Positions 34,731-44,361 are shown, numbered from the stretch's first letter. The stretch: DNA of 56,728 nt from Clostridia bacterium (GCA_900754175.1 CAAEBS010000146.1:1-56728); one strand, 5' to 3'. A program made the numbers and translations. The notes: generated from the sequence alone by a model not told the origin.

Positions 34731-35842
34731 CCCTGCTCTATGCCCTCCTGTCCCCCTTTTCCCTGCTCTTTCTCATGATTGCCGTGGGAGGTCTCATCGG
34801 GCGGATCCGGGTCCGCCGGTTCTCCCTCGGCATTGCCGGGGTCCTCTTTGCGGCGCTTCTGACCGGCTTTGTCCTGCAACGCACGCTTCCCGACGGGTGC
34901 CGGGAGCTTCTGGACGACATCCAAAGCACCATGAAGATCTTTTCAAGGCTCGGCACCTCGGTATTCGTCTCGGTCATCGGGATCCGGACCGGCGCTTCGC
35001 TTAAAAACGATTCGGCAAACGCTCTGTTTTCCTTTCTGACCGGGGGTGCCATGAGTCTCTGCGCCATAGCGATCATGAAGCTTCTTGCAACGCTGGACAA
35101 AACGATCAGCGCCTCGACCTTTGCGGGCATCCTCTGCGGCGCTCTCACCAGCACGCCGGGGCTGTCCGGGGTCTGCGAGCTGGAGGGCGTCCACGTGGGG
35201 GACGCCGTATGGGGCTACGGGTGCGCCTATCTGCCGGGGGTACTGCTTGCGCTTTTCTCCGTCCGTCTTCTGACCCGCAAAGCGCCCGTTTGCCCCGTCC
35301 CGGTACCTGTAAAGGCTTCGGCGACAGGCGGCATTTTTCCGGAGGTTCTGCTGATCTGCATCACAGCGCTTATGGGCAATCTTATCGGAAGTCTCACCGT
35401 CCCCTTTGCGGCAGTGTCGCTCGGATGCTCTGCCGGCACTCTGCTGACCGGCTTGCTCCTGGGCGCTATTGTCACGAAAAAGCCGGGGCGTTTCCCGCTT
35501 TCCCCGGGGGTGCTGAACGCCTGCGGAAACTGCGGGCTTGCCGTTTTCTTTGTCGGAACTGGGTACTCCGCCGGCATACAGGCGGTGAATTTCAATCCCC
35601 GGATGCTTCTGTACGGCGTCCTCATCAGCCTTGGCGCCATTCTGACCGGGGTGATTTTATCCCGTCTGGTCTTTGCCCGCCGGTGTCTGAACGCCGGGTG
35701 CGTGGTCGCCGGGGGAATGACCAGCAGTCCGGCATACGGCATGATAAGCCGTCAGGTTCCCGCCGACGTTACGCATCATTTCTCCTTTGCCTACTTCGGC
35801 GCCCTGCTGTTCCTGATCCTTGCCGTCCCCGCCCTTGTCTGA
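34727..35842 (+). CDS. AspT/YidE-type predicted permease
   Basis: This 371-residue polytopic membrane protein has an internal duplication. The first half holds 'GILCGALTSTPGLSGVCE' and 'GYGCAYLPGVLL', and the second half 'GNCGLAVFFVGTGYSAG' and 'GGMTSSPAYGMIS'. These are the GALTSTPAL-type signatures of the aspartate:alanine exchanger (Asp-Al_Ex) domain. Known members exchange amino acids or move small carboxylates. No cytosolic TrkA-C domain lies between the halves, unlike AspT itself. It is the last gene of the holin operon and is followed by a strong terminator. Confidence 0.75.
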   Translation: MTLLYALLSPFSLLFLMIAVGGLIGRIRVRRFSLGIAGVLFAALLTGFVLQRTLPDGCRELLDDIQSTMKIFSRLGTSVFVSVIGIRTGASLKNDSANALFSFLTGGAMSLCAIAIMKLLATLDKTISASTFAGILCGALTSTPGLSGVCELEGVHVGDAVWGYGCAYLPGVLLALFSVRLLTRKAPVCPVPVPVKASATGGIFPEVLLICITALMGNLIGSLTVPFAAVSLGCSAGTLLTGLLLGAIVTKKPGRFPLSPGVLNACGNCGLAVFFVGTGYSAGIQAVNFNPRMLLYGVLISLGAILTGVILSRLVFARRCLNAGCVVAGGMTSSPAYGMISRQVPADVTHHFSFAYFGALLFLILAVPALV

Positions 35843-35847
35843 AACGG

Positions 35848-35884
35848 CTTGAGCCGGGGCACTGTCGTGCCCCGGCTCAAGTTT
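35848..35884 (+). terminator. Terminator of the holin operon
   Basis: CTTGAGCCGGGGCA pairs perfectly with TGCCCCGGCTCAAG around 6 bases and is followed by TTTCC. It lies between convergent genes and may act on both strands. Confidence 0.8.
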
Positions 35885-35929
35885 CCGGCAGGTTTCGTCG
35901 CCTGCCTTCAAAGGCGGGTGAAAACTCTT

Positions 35930-38911
35930 TTACGGGAGAATCTCCCGGATCTTTTCACCGATCATTTCCGCAAGGCACTCGTTTCCGACTTTGGTCAGGT
36001 GCCGGATGCCCTTTTTGTCCGTACAGAAAAGGCTGTCGTCCTGCGCCAATGCCCGGTTCAGATCCACGACCCATGCGCCGCACTCGTCCGCTACCCGCCT
36101 GACGACCGCCTCTGCCGCCGCATCGTCTTTCAGCGCCGAATTTTCACAGCAAAGCGGTGTGACAAGGATCACCCTGCTATGCTGTCCGTATTTCCGTGCA
36201 AGCGCTTTCAGCCCCTCATAGCACCGCTCCGCAAAGCTTTCGGCGCCGTGGGGCTTCGGACCGGATTTCGGTTCCGGAACCGACAGCCATATGACCACGC
36301 AGGCGGGAGGTTCTTTCGCCAGCTTCTCCGCCTCGTCCGGAATATAATCCTCAAAGAACTGCGGGATTCCCGTTACTGCCGTCGCATCCCGTCCGGCGTA
36401 TACACGGACGTCATACCGTTCGCCCAACCGTCCGGCAAGCAGCTCCGGATACGGGATCGCATCCTTTTCCTCCGCCACCTGCGTATTCCGGTCGCCCACG
36501 CAGGCAACCGCAATCGCTCCCGGGCAAGGGGTGGAAAGTGCCGGATACCGGTCGGCGGCAGGCTCCTCCGCAAGGGTATGGCGGTCTACGCTGCATTCCG
36601 CCCCCACCGTTCCGGCGGCGTCCGAAATTGCCTTGCAAAGCCGTGCATAGTCCTCCGGGCAGTTTTGCCCGCCCTCGGGCGGAAGAAAGATCACCCGTTT
36701 TCCGCAGGCGGAAAGGTACTTATAGACCACGCCCAGGAAAGAGGACAGCGCAACACAGCTGAGGCTGAGCCAGCCGCACCGGGATCTTCCGCAGTCGCCC
36801 CCGCCGAGGGCAAGCAGAACCGTGGAATAAGGAGAGCGGGCGGCACTGCAAAGGAGCCGCCATCCCTCTTTGCGCATATAGGCGTCAAGCCGGGTCGCAC
36901 CGGTATTGCTTCCCGTCAGGATATCCGGGCGTTCCCCGCCCCGGTATGCCTCCGGAATTTTTTCATACAGCTCCTCTGCCGCTGTGCTGACGTCGCAGAG
37001 GTACAGCGCTTTCCCGATCTCCGGGCGCTTTTCCTGTGCAAGGACGAGCCGTCCGGCTTTTTCTTCCGCCACCCGTTCGGGGCTTGTACCCTTCCGTTCG
37101 GGCAAAAGCCCGGGCTTTTCGCCGGTGTACAGTCCCCGGACGCACAACGTGGCGCTGTCCGGAACACGCTCATATACGAACGCCCCGTTCAAAGGAACCC
37201 GGACGTCCTTATACGCTCCGAAGCGGATCCACGCCCGGCACACCGTCCGGTTGCCGTGGCAGATCAGGATCTTTCCCGTGCCAAGCGGCATCTCAAACGA
37301 ATGGGAGGAGCGGTACACCTCCGTGCTGTCGGGATCCAGTCCGAAATACCGGCAAAAATCCCCGACGTCAAGCCGGTGTTTTCCGCCGAACCACACCGCC
37401 AGAACCTTGTGGGCGCCCAGCCTGCGGTCCACCACGATATCCTTGTAACCTGCGTCTCTGGCGTAAGCCCGGAAGGTATATGCCGAAAGATCCACCTCCG
37501 CATCCGAATCGTTGTACACGTCAAAGCAACAGAACGGCTGAGGATAATACCGCACGGCATCCGGTCGGGCGGTGTTGACAAAGGTTCTTGTAATGGTCAG
37601 CGGGCAAACCCGGAAATCCTTGCAAAGCCGGACTTTCTCCCCGCCCGATCTTCCGCAGACCGTCAGGGTCACATAGCTTTCCGAGGGCTTCAGTCTGCCC
37701 GAAAAGACAAACTTTCTGCTCTCCCCTACGCCGATAGCGCCTGCGTTTTCCGCATACGCTCTCCGCTCCGGCACCGGCAAAATCCTGCCGCTGTGAGAGA
37801 TCCACTCCACCGAAAGCACTTCAATCTCTTTGTCCCCGGTATTCCGCACCTCGGCGCAAAGCAGAGTTGCGCCCTCCTCAAAGGAGAGGGTTGCAGACGC
37901 CGCAAGGGTCTGCGGCTGTTCTATCCACACCGGCGCCGACACCGCATACTGCGTGGCGCACACCCGGCGGACGTAAAGATAGCGGTGATCGTCCGGAAGC
38001 TCCAGGCTCCAGCGATACTCCTTTGCCCCGCCGACATTCACCGACGCCAGAATCCGGTTGCTCTCGCCGACAAGCTCCAGCACGCCGATCCCGCACGGCT
38101 TCTGCGTGGAGATCTCCACCGTGACACAGGCTTTTCCCGTTTTGGGGATCACGTCCCCCATAAGGTGCCCGTTCACCCGGCAGATCAGCTTCAGCGTGCG
38201 GTCGGTGGTCGCATAGGTCCGATGACGGCGCATGGCGTCGGCGATCGTTTCGGCAGAAAGCGTCTCCGCCAGAACCGCTCCGCACTCCTCCCGTGCCGTG
38301 GTCCAGTTTCCTGCGTGCGTGTCCTCGTTGCTGACCGGACCGACGTGCCAGCCCTTGGAGAGACAACGCTCGTATTCCTCCTCGATCACGTCCACGCCGT
38401 ATTCGTCGATTCTCAGCTCGATCAGATTGAAGATATCGTCAATCCGCCGGTCATACCGGAACTCGTCAAAATCCCCCCACTTCTCGCCGGGGTGATTGAA
38501 CTGCCCGAGAGGTCTGTCCCGCAGACCGGCAAGCGAGGAGTACCACACCGGCAGATCCGGCGTTTCGGCGGTGACCTCCTCACTGCCGATGATGTTGAGA
38601 TGCCCGTAATACCCGGTGGCGGCAGTATAGGACATTTCATACCCGTAAAGAGCGGCAAAACTGCCGGGGGCGTTCATGCGCCGGGCAAGCGGCGGCATGA
38701 GCGAACGGAATCTTTCTTTTTCCAGAAAGATATTGTGGTCGGTCAGGGCAAAGTAATCCGCCTTGCCGACGTCCCGTGCATATTCGTATGCCTCGGGCGC
38801 ACTTCCCTTGCCGTCCGATTCGGTGCTGTGCGAATGGACCTCGCCGTAATAAATATTGATCTTTTCTTCCGGCTCCTCCGGCACGCCGGCGTCTTTCACT
38901 TCAACAGCCAT
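35930..38911 (-). CDS. PHP phosphoesterase (CehA/McbA-like) fused to an SGNH-hydrolase-like domain
   Basis: The product is about 993 residues (ATG 38911; a GTG at 38920 is also possible). Residues about 15-260 form a PHP metal-dependent hydrolase of the CehA/McbA type: 'YYGEVHSHSTESDG', 'FALTDHNIFL', 'GQFNHPGEKWGDF' and 'VSNEDTHAGNW'. A middle part resembles Ig-like and lamin-tail-like beta domains ('FCCFDVYNDSDAEVDLSAYT'). The last 230 residues follow the SGNH/GDSL esterase fold, with 'IAVACVGDRNTQ' where the GDS Ser is Arg and with 'GIRHLTKVGNE' keeping the late His. The esterase nucleophile therefore seems lost. No signal peptide is seen. It overlaps the GH127 gene by 16 bases, linking it to glycan breakdown. 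The substrate is unknown. Confidence 0.75.
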   Translation of the reverse strand: MAVEVKDAGVPEEPEEKINIYYGEVHSHSTESDGKGSAPEAYEYARDVGKADYFALTDHNIFLEKERFRSLMPPLARRMNAPGSFAALYGYEMSYTAATGYYGHLNIIGSEEVTAETPDLPVWYSSLAGLRDRPLGQFNHPGEKWGDFDEFRYDRRIDDIFNLIELRIDEYGVDVIEEEYERCLSKGWHVGPVSNEDTHAGNWTTAREECGAVLAETLSAETIADAMRRHRTYATTDRTLKLICRVNGHLMGDVIPKTGKACVTVEISTQKPCGIGVLELVGESNRILASVNVGGAKEYRWSLELPDDHRYLYVRRVCATQYAVSAPVWIEQPQTLAASATLSFEEGATLLCAEVRNTGDKEIEVLSVEWISHSGRILPVPERRAYAENAGAIGVGESRKFVFSGRLKPSESYVTLTVCGRSGGEKVRLCKDFRVCPLTITRTFVNTARPDAVRYYPQPFCCFDVYNDSDAEVDLSAYTFRAYARDAGYKDIVVDRRLGAHKVLAVWFGGKHRLDVGDFCRYFGLDPDSTEVYRSSHSFEMPLGTGKILICHGNRTVCRAWIRFGAYKDVRVPLNGAFVYERVPDSATLCVRGLYTGEKPGLLPERKGTSPERVAEEKAGRLVLAQEKRPEIGKALYLCDVSTAAEELYEKIPEAYRGGERPDILTGSNTGATRLDAYMRKEGWRLLCSAARSPYSTVLLALGGGDCGRSRCGWLSLSCVALSSFLGVVYKYLSACGKRVIFLPPEGGQNCPEDYARLCKAISDAAGTVGAECSVDRHTLAEEPAADRYPALSTPCPGAIAVACVGDRNTQVAEEKDAIPYPELLAGRLGERYDVRVYAGRDATAVTGIPQFFEDYIPDEAEKLAKEPPACVVIWLSVPEPKSGPKPHGAESFAERCYEGLKALARKYGQHSRVILVTPLCCENSALKDDAAAEAVVRRVADECGAWVVDLNRALAQDDSLFCTDKKGIRHLTKVGNECLAEMIGEKIREILP

Positions 38912-40803
38912 ACAGCGCACTCAGAGAGGTTGGAGAGGGTCTTTCCCGCCGAGGAATAGTCGATCAGCAATACCTTTTCGCCGTCGGTGCGGGTAATCTC
39001 CCCGCACACCCGGGCATCGTGCACTGCCGGCGGCGGTGTAACCTCCGAAAATTCCACGCATCCGTCCGCATCCACCACGGCGTCCATGGTCTGCGCCAGG
39101 TTGTCGGCGATCCGGACGTCCTTGGCAAGCATCACCGGACCCTTGGCAAAGGCAATATACCGATCGCTGTCCGGACCGTCTGCGCAGGGCGGATACACCG
39201 CTCTTACCCGCATATCAAACTCCAGCACGATCGTATCACCGCTGTGCCACACCCGGCTTCCGGTGGCGAAATAACCGCCGCTTGCCGTGTGCTCTTCGCC
39301 GCACAAGGTCAGGCGGGTCCCGGCGCTCCACTGCGGGATCCGCAGTTTCAGCTCCAGCGCCGTCTCCGGGCAGGAAAGAATGGTCAGCTCCACTCTGCCG
39401 TCGTAGGGGTAGCCGGTCTCGCACCGGATCGAAAATTCACCGCCCGCAAGGGTCAGGTCCGCCGTTCCGGGGATATAATAGTTGACAGCCAGCCCGCCGT
39501 CATACTCCATCATGCAGTATTTGCCGAGCACGCCGATCCCGGCGTCGCCGATGCACGCACAGCACCCGTAATAGGTGTATTTATCAAAGAATTTTCTGCC
39601 GCCGACACGTCTGCCACGAACGCCTGCCGTCAGGGGGCTGTAACTGTCAAAGGGCATCAGCATATAGGCGATCACGCCCATTGCCGAGTTTCTCTCCGGC
39701 TTGACCGTCATGTGCGTATTGAGCGAACCCAGATAAGCGTTGCAGAAGGACTGCTCGATCGCATCGGTAAAGACCGGATCTCCCGTCAGGCGGAAGAGCT
39801 GGAAGCACATTTTCATCCAGGTCACGGTCACGCAGGTCTCCTGCAGAATACCGTTCTCAGAGATCTTGGTCTGCATCCTGGCGGAGTTGTCGAAAAGCTC
39901 GTTGGTACAGCCGCAACAACCGAGCACCGTAACGTCGGTGTGCAAAATCCGGTAGCCGAAGCGGATCGCCGCATCCCGGTACTTTTCATTGCCCGTTGCC
40001 CGGTAATATTCCAGCAGCCCCTCAAAGCAGGACATCATTTCGTACGCCTTGGTCACCGGGTATTCATAGGGAGCGATCTCGTCCCGGTACGCCATTTCAA
40101 AGATGTTTCCGTCCTCACAGCCGCCCTCGGAAATGATATACTCCGCAAAATCCAGATACTTCTTCTCCCCCGTGATGTTGTACAGCCGCACATACGGCTC
40201 CAGAATGGAGGAGGAATTCAGCCCTTTCCAGTGCGCAGTCGCTTTTGTGATCGGCTTTTTGCCCTCTGCCTCGGGTCCGATCTTTTCCATGATATAATCG
40301 GCGTGGCGGCACATCACACGGATGATCTCCTGCGCCAGCGCCTCATCCCTGCATATTTCCAGATAATACTGAAAGCCGAGCATGATGTATTTTCTGCACC
40401 AGAGGTCCCAGCCGTTAAATTCGTTTTCCACGCTGTACGTACTGATTCTGCCGAGCGCATCCGCATTTCCGAGCATCCGCTTCACCGAGTCGGTAAGGAT
40501 CTCATAAAGCGTTTCGTCCCGGTCCCATGTGCATATCAGCGCCGCACCCCGCATCATTTTGCCCCAGTATTCGCCCCGCCAGCCGAACGGGTCCTTTTTA
40601 TTGCGGAAATCGTCCACCCCGGGGGTGGCAAACATCTCCTCAAAGCGCCGCCAGAGCCATATATCGTACAGCTGCACACGCTTGATAAATTCATTGTCAA
40701 CGCCAAATCGGCTCTCCGGGTCCACCCGGTACGCCGTCCGCACCTCCCGATAGAGGTCGTAAGCCGTGTTTTCTCCGCCTGCCTTTACACACTTTTCGTT
40801 CAT
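38896..40803 (-). CDS. GH127 beta-L-arabinofuranosidase
   Basis: This 635-residue protein is read from ATG 40803, with GGAG 7 bases upstream. It follows the (alpha/alpha)6-barrel GH127 (DUF1680) family. The zinc and catalytic residues are visible: Glu322 and Cys324 in 'QETCVTVTWMKMC' and the Cys414-Cys415 pair in 'YYGCCACIGD'. These correspond to the E-x-C and CC motifs of HypBA1, where one Cys is the nucleophile. There is no signal peptide, so it should act in the cytoplasm on imported arabino-oligosaccharides. It is the first gene of a unit with the PHP/SGNH gene, under the promoter at 40862-40890. Confidence 0.9.
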   Translation of the reverse strand: MNEKCVKAGGENTAYDLYREVRTAYRVDPESRFGVDNEFIKRVQLYDIWLWRRFEEMFATPGVDDFRNKKDPFGWRGEYWGKMMRGAALICTWDRDETLYEILTDSVKRMLGNADALGRISTYSVENEFNGWDLWCRKYIMLGFQYYLEICRDEALAQEIIRVMCRHADYIMEKIGPEAEGKKPITKATAHWKGLNSSSILEPYVRLYNITGEKKYLDFAEYIISEGGCEDGNIFEMAYRDEIAPYEYPVTKAYEMMSCFEGLLEYYRATGNEKYRDAAIRFGYRILHTDVTVLGCCGCTNELFDNSARMQTKISENGILQETCVTVTWMKMCFQLFRLTGDPVFTDAIEQSFCNAYLGSLNTHMTVKPERNSAMGVIAYMLMPFDSYSPLTAGVRGRRVGGRKFFDKYTYYGCCACIGDAGIGVLGKYCMMEYDGGLAVNYYIPGTADLTLAGGEFSIRCETGYPYDGRVELTILSCPETALELKLRIPQWSAGTRLTLCGEEHTASGGYFATGSRVWHSGDTIVLEFDMRVRAVYPPCADGPDSDRYIAFAKGPVMLAKDVRIADNLAQTMDAVVDADGCVEFSEVTPPPAVHDARVCGEITRTDGEKVLLIDYSSAGKTLSNLSECAVWLLK

Positions 40804-40861
40804 TGAAGTTCTCCAGTTCTCCTTGATTATCGGTTCTGTAACGGACCGACATATTACAATA

Positions 40862-40890
40862 ATTATACAGAAAATCCCCTTGGATTGCAA
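40862..40890 (-). promoter_or_regulatory. Promoter of the GH127 unit
   Basis: TTGCAA (40885-40890), a 17-base spacer and TATAAT (40862-40867) on the minus strand. Confidence 0.85.
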
Positions 40891-40940
40891 GGGCTTTCAG
40901 GGAAAAATATCCTCTCCTGAAAAATATATCCACACAAAAT

Positions 40941-40977
40941 ACGGGTCCACCGCAGGCAAAGCCTGCGACGGACCCGT
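40941..40977 (-). terminator. Terminator of the secreted-protein operon
   Basis: ACGGGTCC...CGCAGGC pairs with GCCTGCG...GGACCCGT around TTT, with a small internal loop, and is followed by ATTTTGTG on the minus strand. It lies 7 bases after the EEP lipoprotein stop. Confidence 0.8.
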
Positions 40978-40983
40978 AGCCTG

Positions 40984-42831
40984 TCAATAGTTGGGGGTAT
41001 ACTCTCCGATAGGATCTCTCGTTGACGCCGTCTTGAGCGAGAAATCAACCAGCAGAGGCGCATGGTCGGATGCGCAGAGAGCAAAGTTATCGGTCACGAT
41101 GTCAAAGGTCTTGCAAAGGATCGCATTTCCTTTCAGCAGTACGTGGTCGATCGCCTTCTCGTCGTACTGTACGCTCAGCGTTACGGACGCCTTCTCGTAC
41201 AGATCCAGGTAGCTGTTGTAGGTCGGGTAGCCGAAGTTCGTATTGTAGTTTTCAGAGCTTACGGCAATATCCTGCACGTCGGAAAATCCTGCGTTCAGAA
41301 GGTTCTTGAACGGGGACGCCGAAACGTTGCAGTTCATGTCTCCGCCTACCATCACCGAGCACTCGTACTCGGTCGCCATAGCGGTTGCACGCTCAATGGT
41401 CTTGGCAGCCTGCGAATTCCGGAGCGCAAAGTCCTTGTCGTCGCCGGCTTTGGTGTAGTGAACGTTGACCACGCCGACTTTTCCTTCTCCGTCAAGCGTT
41501 TCAAACACTGCCCAGGTGTTTACGTTGCCGTCGGTAAAGCCGTCGATCACGTCATACCCACAGCTGACCAGTCTGAGCTTATCGGTGCGGTAAAGAATGG
41601 GGTTCACCGTGTCGTAGGTGCCGATCTTTCCGACGTCCGCCACGGCATAGCCGATCTTTTCCAGACCTGCTGCAATGGGATAAGCCGACGCATCACGCAT
41701 CACGGGGTTCACTTCCTGCAGGCACAGGATATCCGGGTTGTACTCGGCGTACAGTGCGGTGAGCATCTGGTTTCTCTGCGCATTGGTGCTTATCGCATTC
41801 TGGGCGCTGTCATATCCCCAGATGTTGTGGAACATGATCCGGAAATCTTCTTCGTTGCGCTCAAAGGCGTTGAGGGTGCCGTTGGCAAGCTCAACGGTAA
41901 AGTTGGTGCGACGGAATTCTCCGTTGTCCACTGTCTCACGCAGGGGCGCCAGCATACTCGACCAGATGTAGTCGTACAGCGCTTCGTAGCCGAACAACGA
42001 GCCGGATATAAACTCCAGACTGCCCTCGTTGACGTTGATAACGTATTCCTCCCGTGCGGCGACAGCCGTGGTGCGGTTGGTCTTGCCGATACGGATCTCA
42101 TGAGCGGACGCTTCGGTGTCGTCCTTCACAATGTCCATTGCTCTTCCGGTCATTTGCATGATCGAATACATAAAGCGCAATGCCATGCGATACTCCGTAA
42201 AGGAGCAGTCAGCGCCCACCACGATCTTATAATCCTTGACCGAGGTTCCGAGCAAGGTCAGATTTTCCATGGAATAGGGGTAGTGGTAGGTGAACAGCAG
42301 ATCGTTTGCCACATATGCGTTACCTGCCTTCAGCTCCTTGCTGTCGATCTTTTCGATCACCATTTTCCGGAAGTAGGAAATGGCGTCAATGGTAGCTTCG
42401 TCACAGCCGCCGGCAATGACCAGCTTGTTTCCGGTCAGCTTCACGATATAGTCCTTGTAGCCGGCAAGCTCAGCTTTAATGTCCGATTCGGAACGGTTCG
42501 TGCTGCCGATAAGGATCTCCTTGGCGGCGGAATCGGCGGCAACAGACTCGTCGTCGCTCACCTTCATATCAACGCCGGTCTTCATTTTCAGAAGGCTCTT
42601 GATCTCCAGAGCCGCCTGCACTACATTGTCGCCGGCTTTCTTGGGGTACACCAGGACAAAGTCGCTTTCTCCGTCGCTGACAATATAATATCTTTTCGAA
42701 ATATCTTCGTTATTCGCCGCTCCCCCGGCAGTGGTATCGGAGCCCTCCGTGCCATCATCATCTTTCTTGCAGGAGACCAGACCAACCGTTACCATGAGAA
42801 GGGCAAGCAATAATGCAAGTAATTTCTTCAT
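40984..42831 (-). CDS. Lipoprotein with endonuclease/exonuclease/phosphatase-fold domain
   Basis: This 615-residue protein is read from ATG 42831. The signal ends in lipobox 'GLVSC', followed by a Gly/Asp/Thr linker. Residues about 45-330 resemble the N-terminal accessory domains of secreted glycoside hydrolases ('EILIGSTNRSES' is typical). Residues about 335-600 form an EEP fold with 'FHNIWGYDS', 'ILCLQEVNP' (catalytic Glu), 'VGGDMNCNVSAS', 'AIDHVLLKG' and 'CASDHAPLLV'. Extracellular nuclease, phosphodiesterase or lipid-phosphatase activity is possible; the partner domain favours a glycan-linked role. It is the last gene of the operon. Confidence 0.85.
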   Translation of the reverse strand: MKKLLALLLALLMVTVGLVSCKKDDDGTEGSDTTAGGAANNEDISKRYYIVSDGESDFVLVYPKKAGDNVVQAALEIKSLLKMKTGVDMKVSDDESVAADSAAKEILIGSTNRSESDIKAELAGYKDYIVKLTGNKLVIAGGCDEATIDAISYFRKMVIEKIDSKELKAGNAYVANDLLFTYHYPYSMENLTLLGTSVKDYKIVVGADCSFTEYRMALRFMYSIMQMTGRAMDIVKDDTEASAHEIRIGKTNRTTAVAAREEYVINVNEGSLEFISGSLFGYEALYDYIWSSMLAPLRETVDNGEFRRTNFTVELANGTLNAFERNEEDFRIMFHNIWGYDSAQNAISTNAQRNQMLTALYAEYNPDILCLQEVNPVMRDASAYPIAAGLEKIGYAVADVGKIGTYDTVNPILYRTDKLRLVSCGYDVIDGFTDGNVNTWAVFETLDGEGKVGVVNVHYTKAGDDKDFALRNSQAAKTIERATAMATEYECSVMVGGDMNCNVSASPFKNLLNAGFSDVQDIAVSSENYNTNFGYPTYNSYLDLYEKASVTLSVQYDEKAIDHVLLKGNAILCKTFDIVTDNFALCASDHAPLLVDFSLKTASTRDPIGEYTPNY

Positions 42832-42890
42832 TCTGTAAAATTCCTTTCTGTGACGCCGCACCCGCAGATACGACGTCACACACCGTGTTT

Positions 42891-44324
42891 TCAGCTTGCG
42901 GTATGAACCGCCATCATCTCTTTCATTGCCTTTTCCGTTGCGCTCTGCACGTTGCTGTAATCAGAATAGAAGGTAGCGGTGCTTCCCGCCTGTGCCAGCT
43001 TGTAGAGCAGACCGCCGATTGCGAGCTTATTGTCATAGTAGCCGTAGTCGTAAACACGAGCCTGGGAAATGATGCCGAGCATCTCCAGGTCGGCAGCACT
43101 GTTGGCGGTTCTCAGGCTGATGATGTTGTCATAGTAGACCGGAATCACAACCTTGGAGCTTTCCTGGCAGAGAGCCTCAATGATAACCGAGCTTCTTTCC
43201 AGATCCTTTGAGGTGATCGGAACGAGAAGCAGGTTGTTGGAGCCTGCCGTGTTAGCGGTGTAGGACTCCACGCTATCATTCATCTTCGGGAACGGAACGA
43301 TACCGTAGTTCCATGTTACGGAACGATATTGTGCGATCTTCTGCAAGGGACGGTCCATCATCGCCACTCTGCCCGCCATTACAGCCGCTTCCAGCTCGGT
43401 GTTGGAGTCGCTCGGGTCGATCCACTGACCGCTCTCTTTTCCGAAGTTGAAGAATCTGGTCAGGCCGTCATATGCTTTTTCATTGGCATAGGTGATAATG
43501 GGATCTCCGACAGCGCTGGTGCTGATCATGCGGCTGCCGGTAGCAAAGAACGCATCGTAAGGTCCGCCCCAGCCCAGGGTAGCATATCCCATCCGGTCGC
43601 CGGAAAGCTCGATGTTACCGTCACCGTTCAAATCTCTTGCGCACGCCCGTGCGATCTGAGTGAACTTTTCAAAGGTCCAGGTGCCGTTTCTTACATCGTC
43701 ATAAGGATAAGCAATGTTGTTCTCGTCAAAAATGTCCTTGTTGAAGAGCACTGCATAGGCGGAAGCCGTGGACATATAACTGATATCGCCGGTCATGGCA
43801 AATACCTTGTTGGCAAAGGTAAAGGTCTCACGGATGCCCTGGTGCCACCAGTCAGCTTCCATATTGACATAAGGCAGATCGTACCAGTTGACGCAAAGTC
43901 CCTGCTGAGAGTAGGAGCTAAAGTTACGTCCGAACACACAGATCAGGTCATAAGCGTCTTCACCCGCCTGCACGATGGAAACCTCGGCAAGGCTGTTGGC
44001 GTCAGAGGATTCGATCGGCTCGATCTCGACCTTGAATCTTTCCTCAACATTTCTGTTTCTGGTGTAAACCGCCTGGTCCACCAGATTCTCCGAATTGCTG
44101 TTGACCTTGAAGTCTGCCTGGTGAACAGCATTCTTACGGACAAGCACACGGAACTTGTAATTATCGTAGGTTACATCGGGCAGTCCGTCGTCCTCAACGG
44201 TCGCAGCACCGCCGCCGCTTGTGGCGTCGTCTTCCGTCCCGCCCTTTTTCTTACAGCTCAGCAAAGGAAGCATGAGCATGACAAGAACCAACGCAAACGC
44301 CATAATTTTGATAAACTTTTTCAT
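42891..44324 (-). CDS. ABC transporter extracellular solute-binding lipoprotein (family 1)
   Basis: This 477-residue protein is read from ATG 44324, with AAAGGA upstream. Signal and lipobox 'LLSC' lead into an acidic linker and a bilobal sugar-binding-protein pattern: 'NWYDLPYVNMEADWW', 'AYAVLFNKDIFDENNI', 'WTFEKFTQIARACARDLNGDG' trimmed here to its core. Sugar or oligosaccharide capture for an ABC importer is expected. No permease or ATPase genes lie in the window, so the transporter partner must be encoded elsewhere. The gene is separated by 37 bases from the beta-helix gene upstream. Confidence 0.9.
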   Translation of the reverse strand: MKKFIKIMAFALVLVMLMLPLLSCKKKGGTEDDATSGGGAATVEDDGLPDVTYDNYKFRVLVRKNAVHQADFKVNSNSENLVDQAVYTRNRNVEERFKVEIEPIESSDANSLAEVSIVQAGEDAYDLICVFGRNFSSYSQQGLCVNWYDLPYVNMEADWWHQGIRETFTFANKVFAMTGDISYMSTASAYAVLFNKDIFDENNIAYPYDDVRNGTWTFEKFTQIARACARDLNGDGNIELSGDRMGYATLGWGGPYDAFFATGSRMISTSAVGDPIITYANEKAYDGLTRFFNFGKESGQWIDPSDSNTELEAAVMAGRVAMMDRPLQKIAQYRSVTWNYGIVPFPKMNDSVESYTANTAGSNNLLLVPITSKDLERSSVIIEALCQESSKVVIPVYYDNIISLRTANSAADLEMLGIISQARVYDYGYYDNKLAIGGLLYKLAQAGSTATFYSDYSNVQSATEKAMKEMMAVHTAS

Positions 44325-44361
44325 TGGGTATTTTTCCTTTCCAAATAAACCGAATTGCCAA

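Noticed and set aside
35849..38959. A very long plus-strand open frame (about 1036 codons) opposite the PHP/SGNH gene
   Set aside because: No ribosome site, Arg/Pro/His-rich low-complexity composition and no family features; the opposite strand has clear PHP motifs. It is a by-product of GC-rich codon use.
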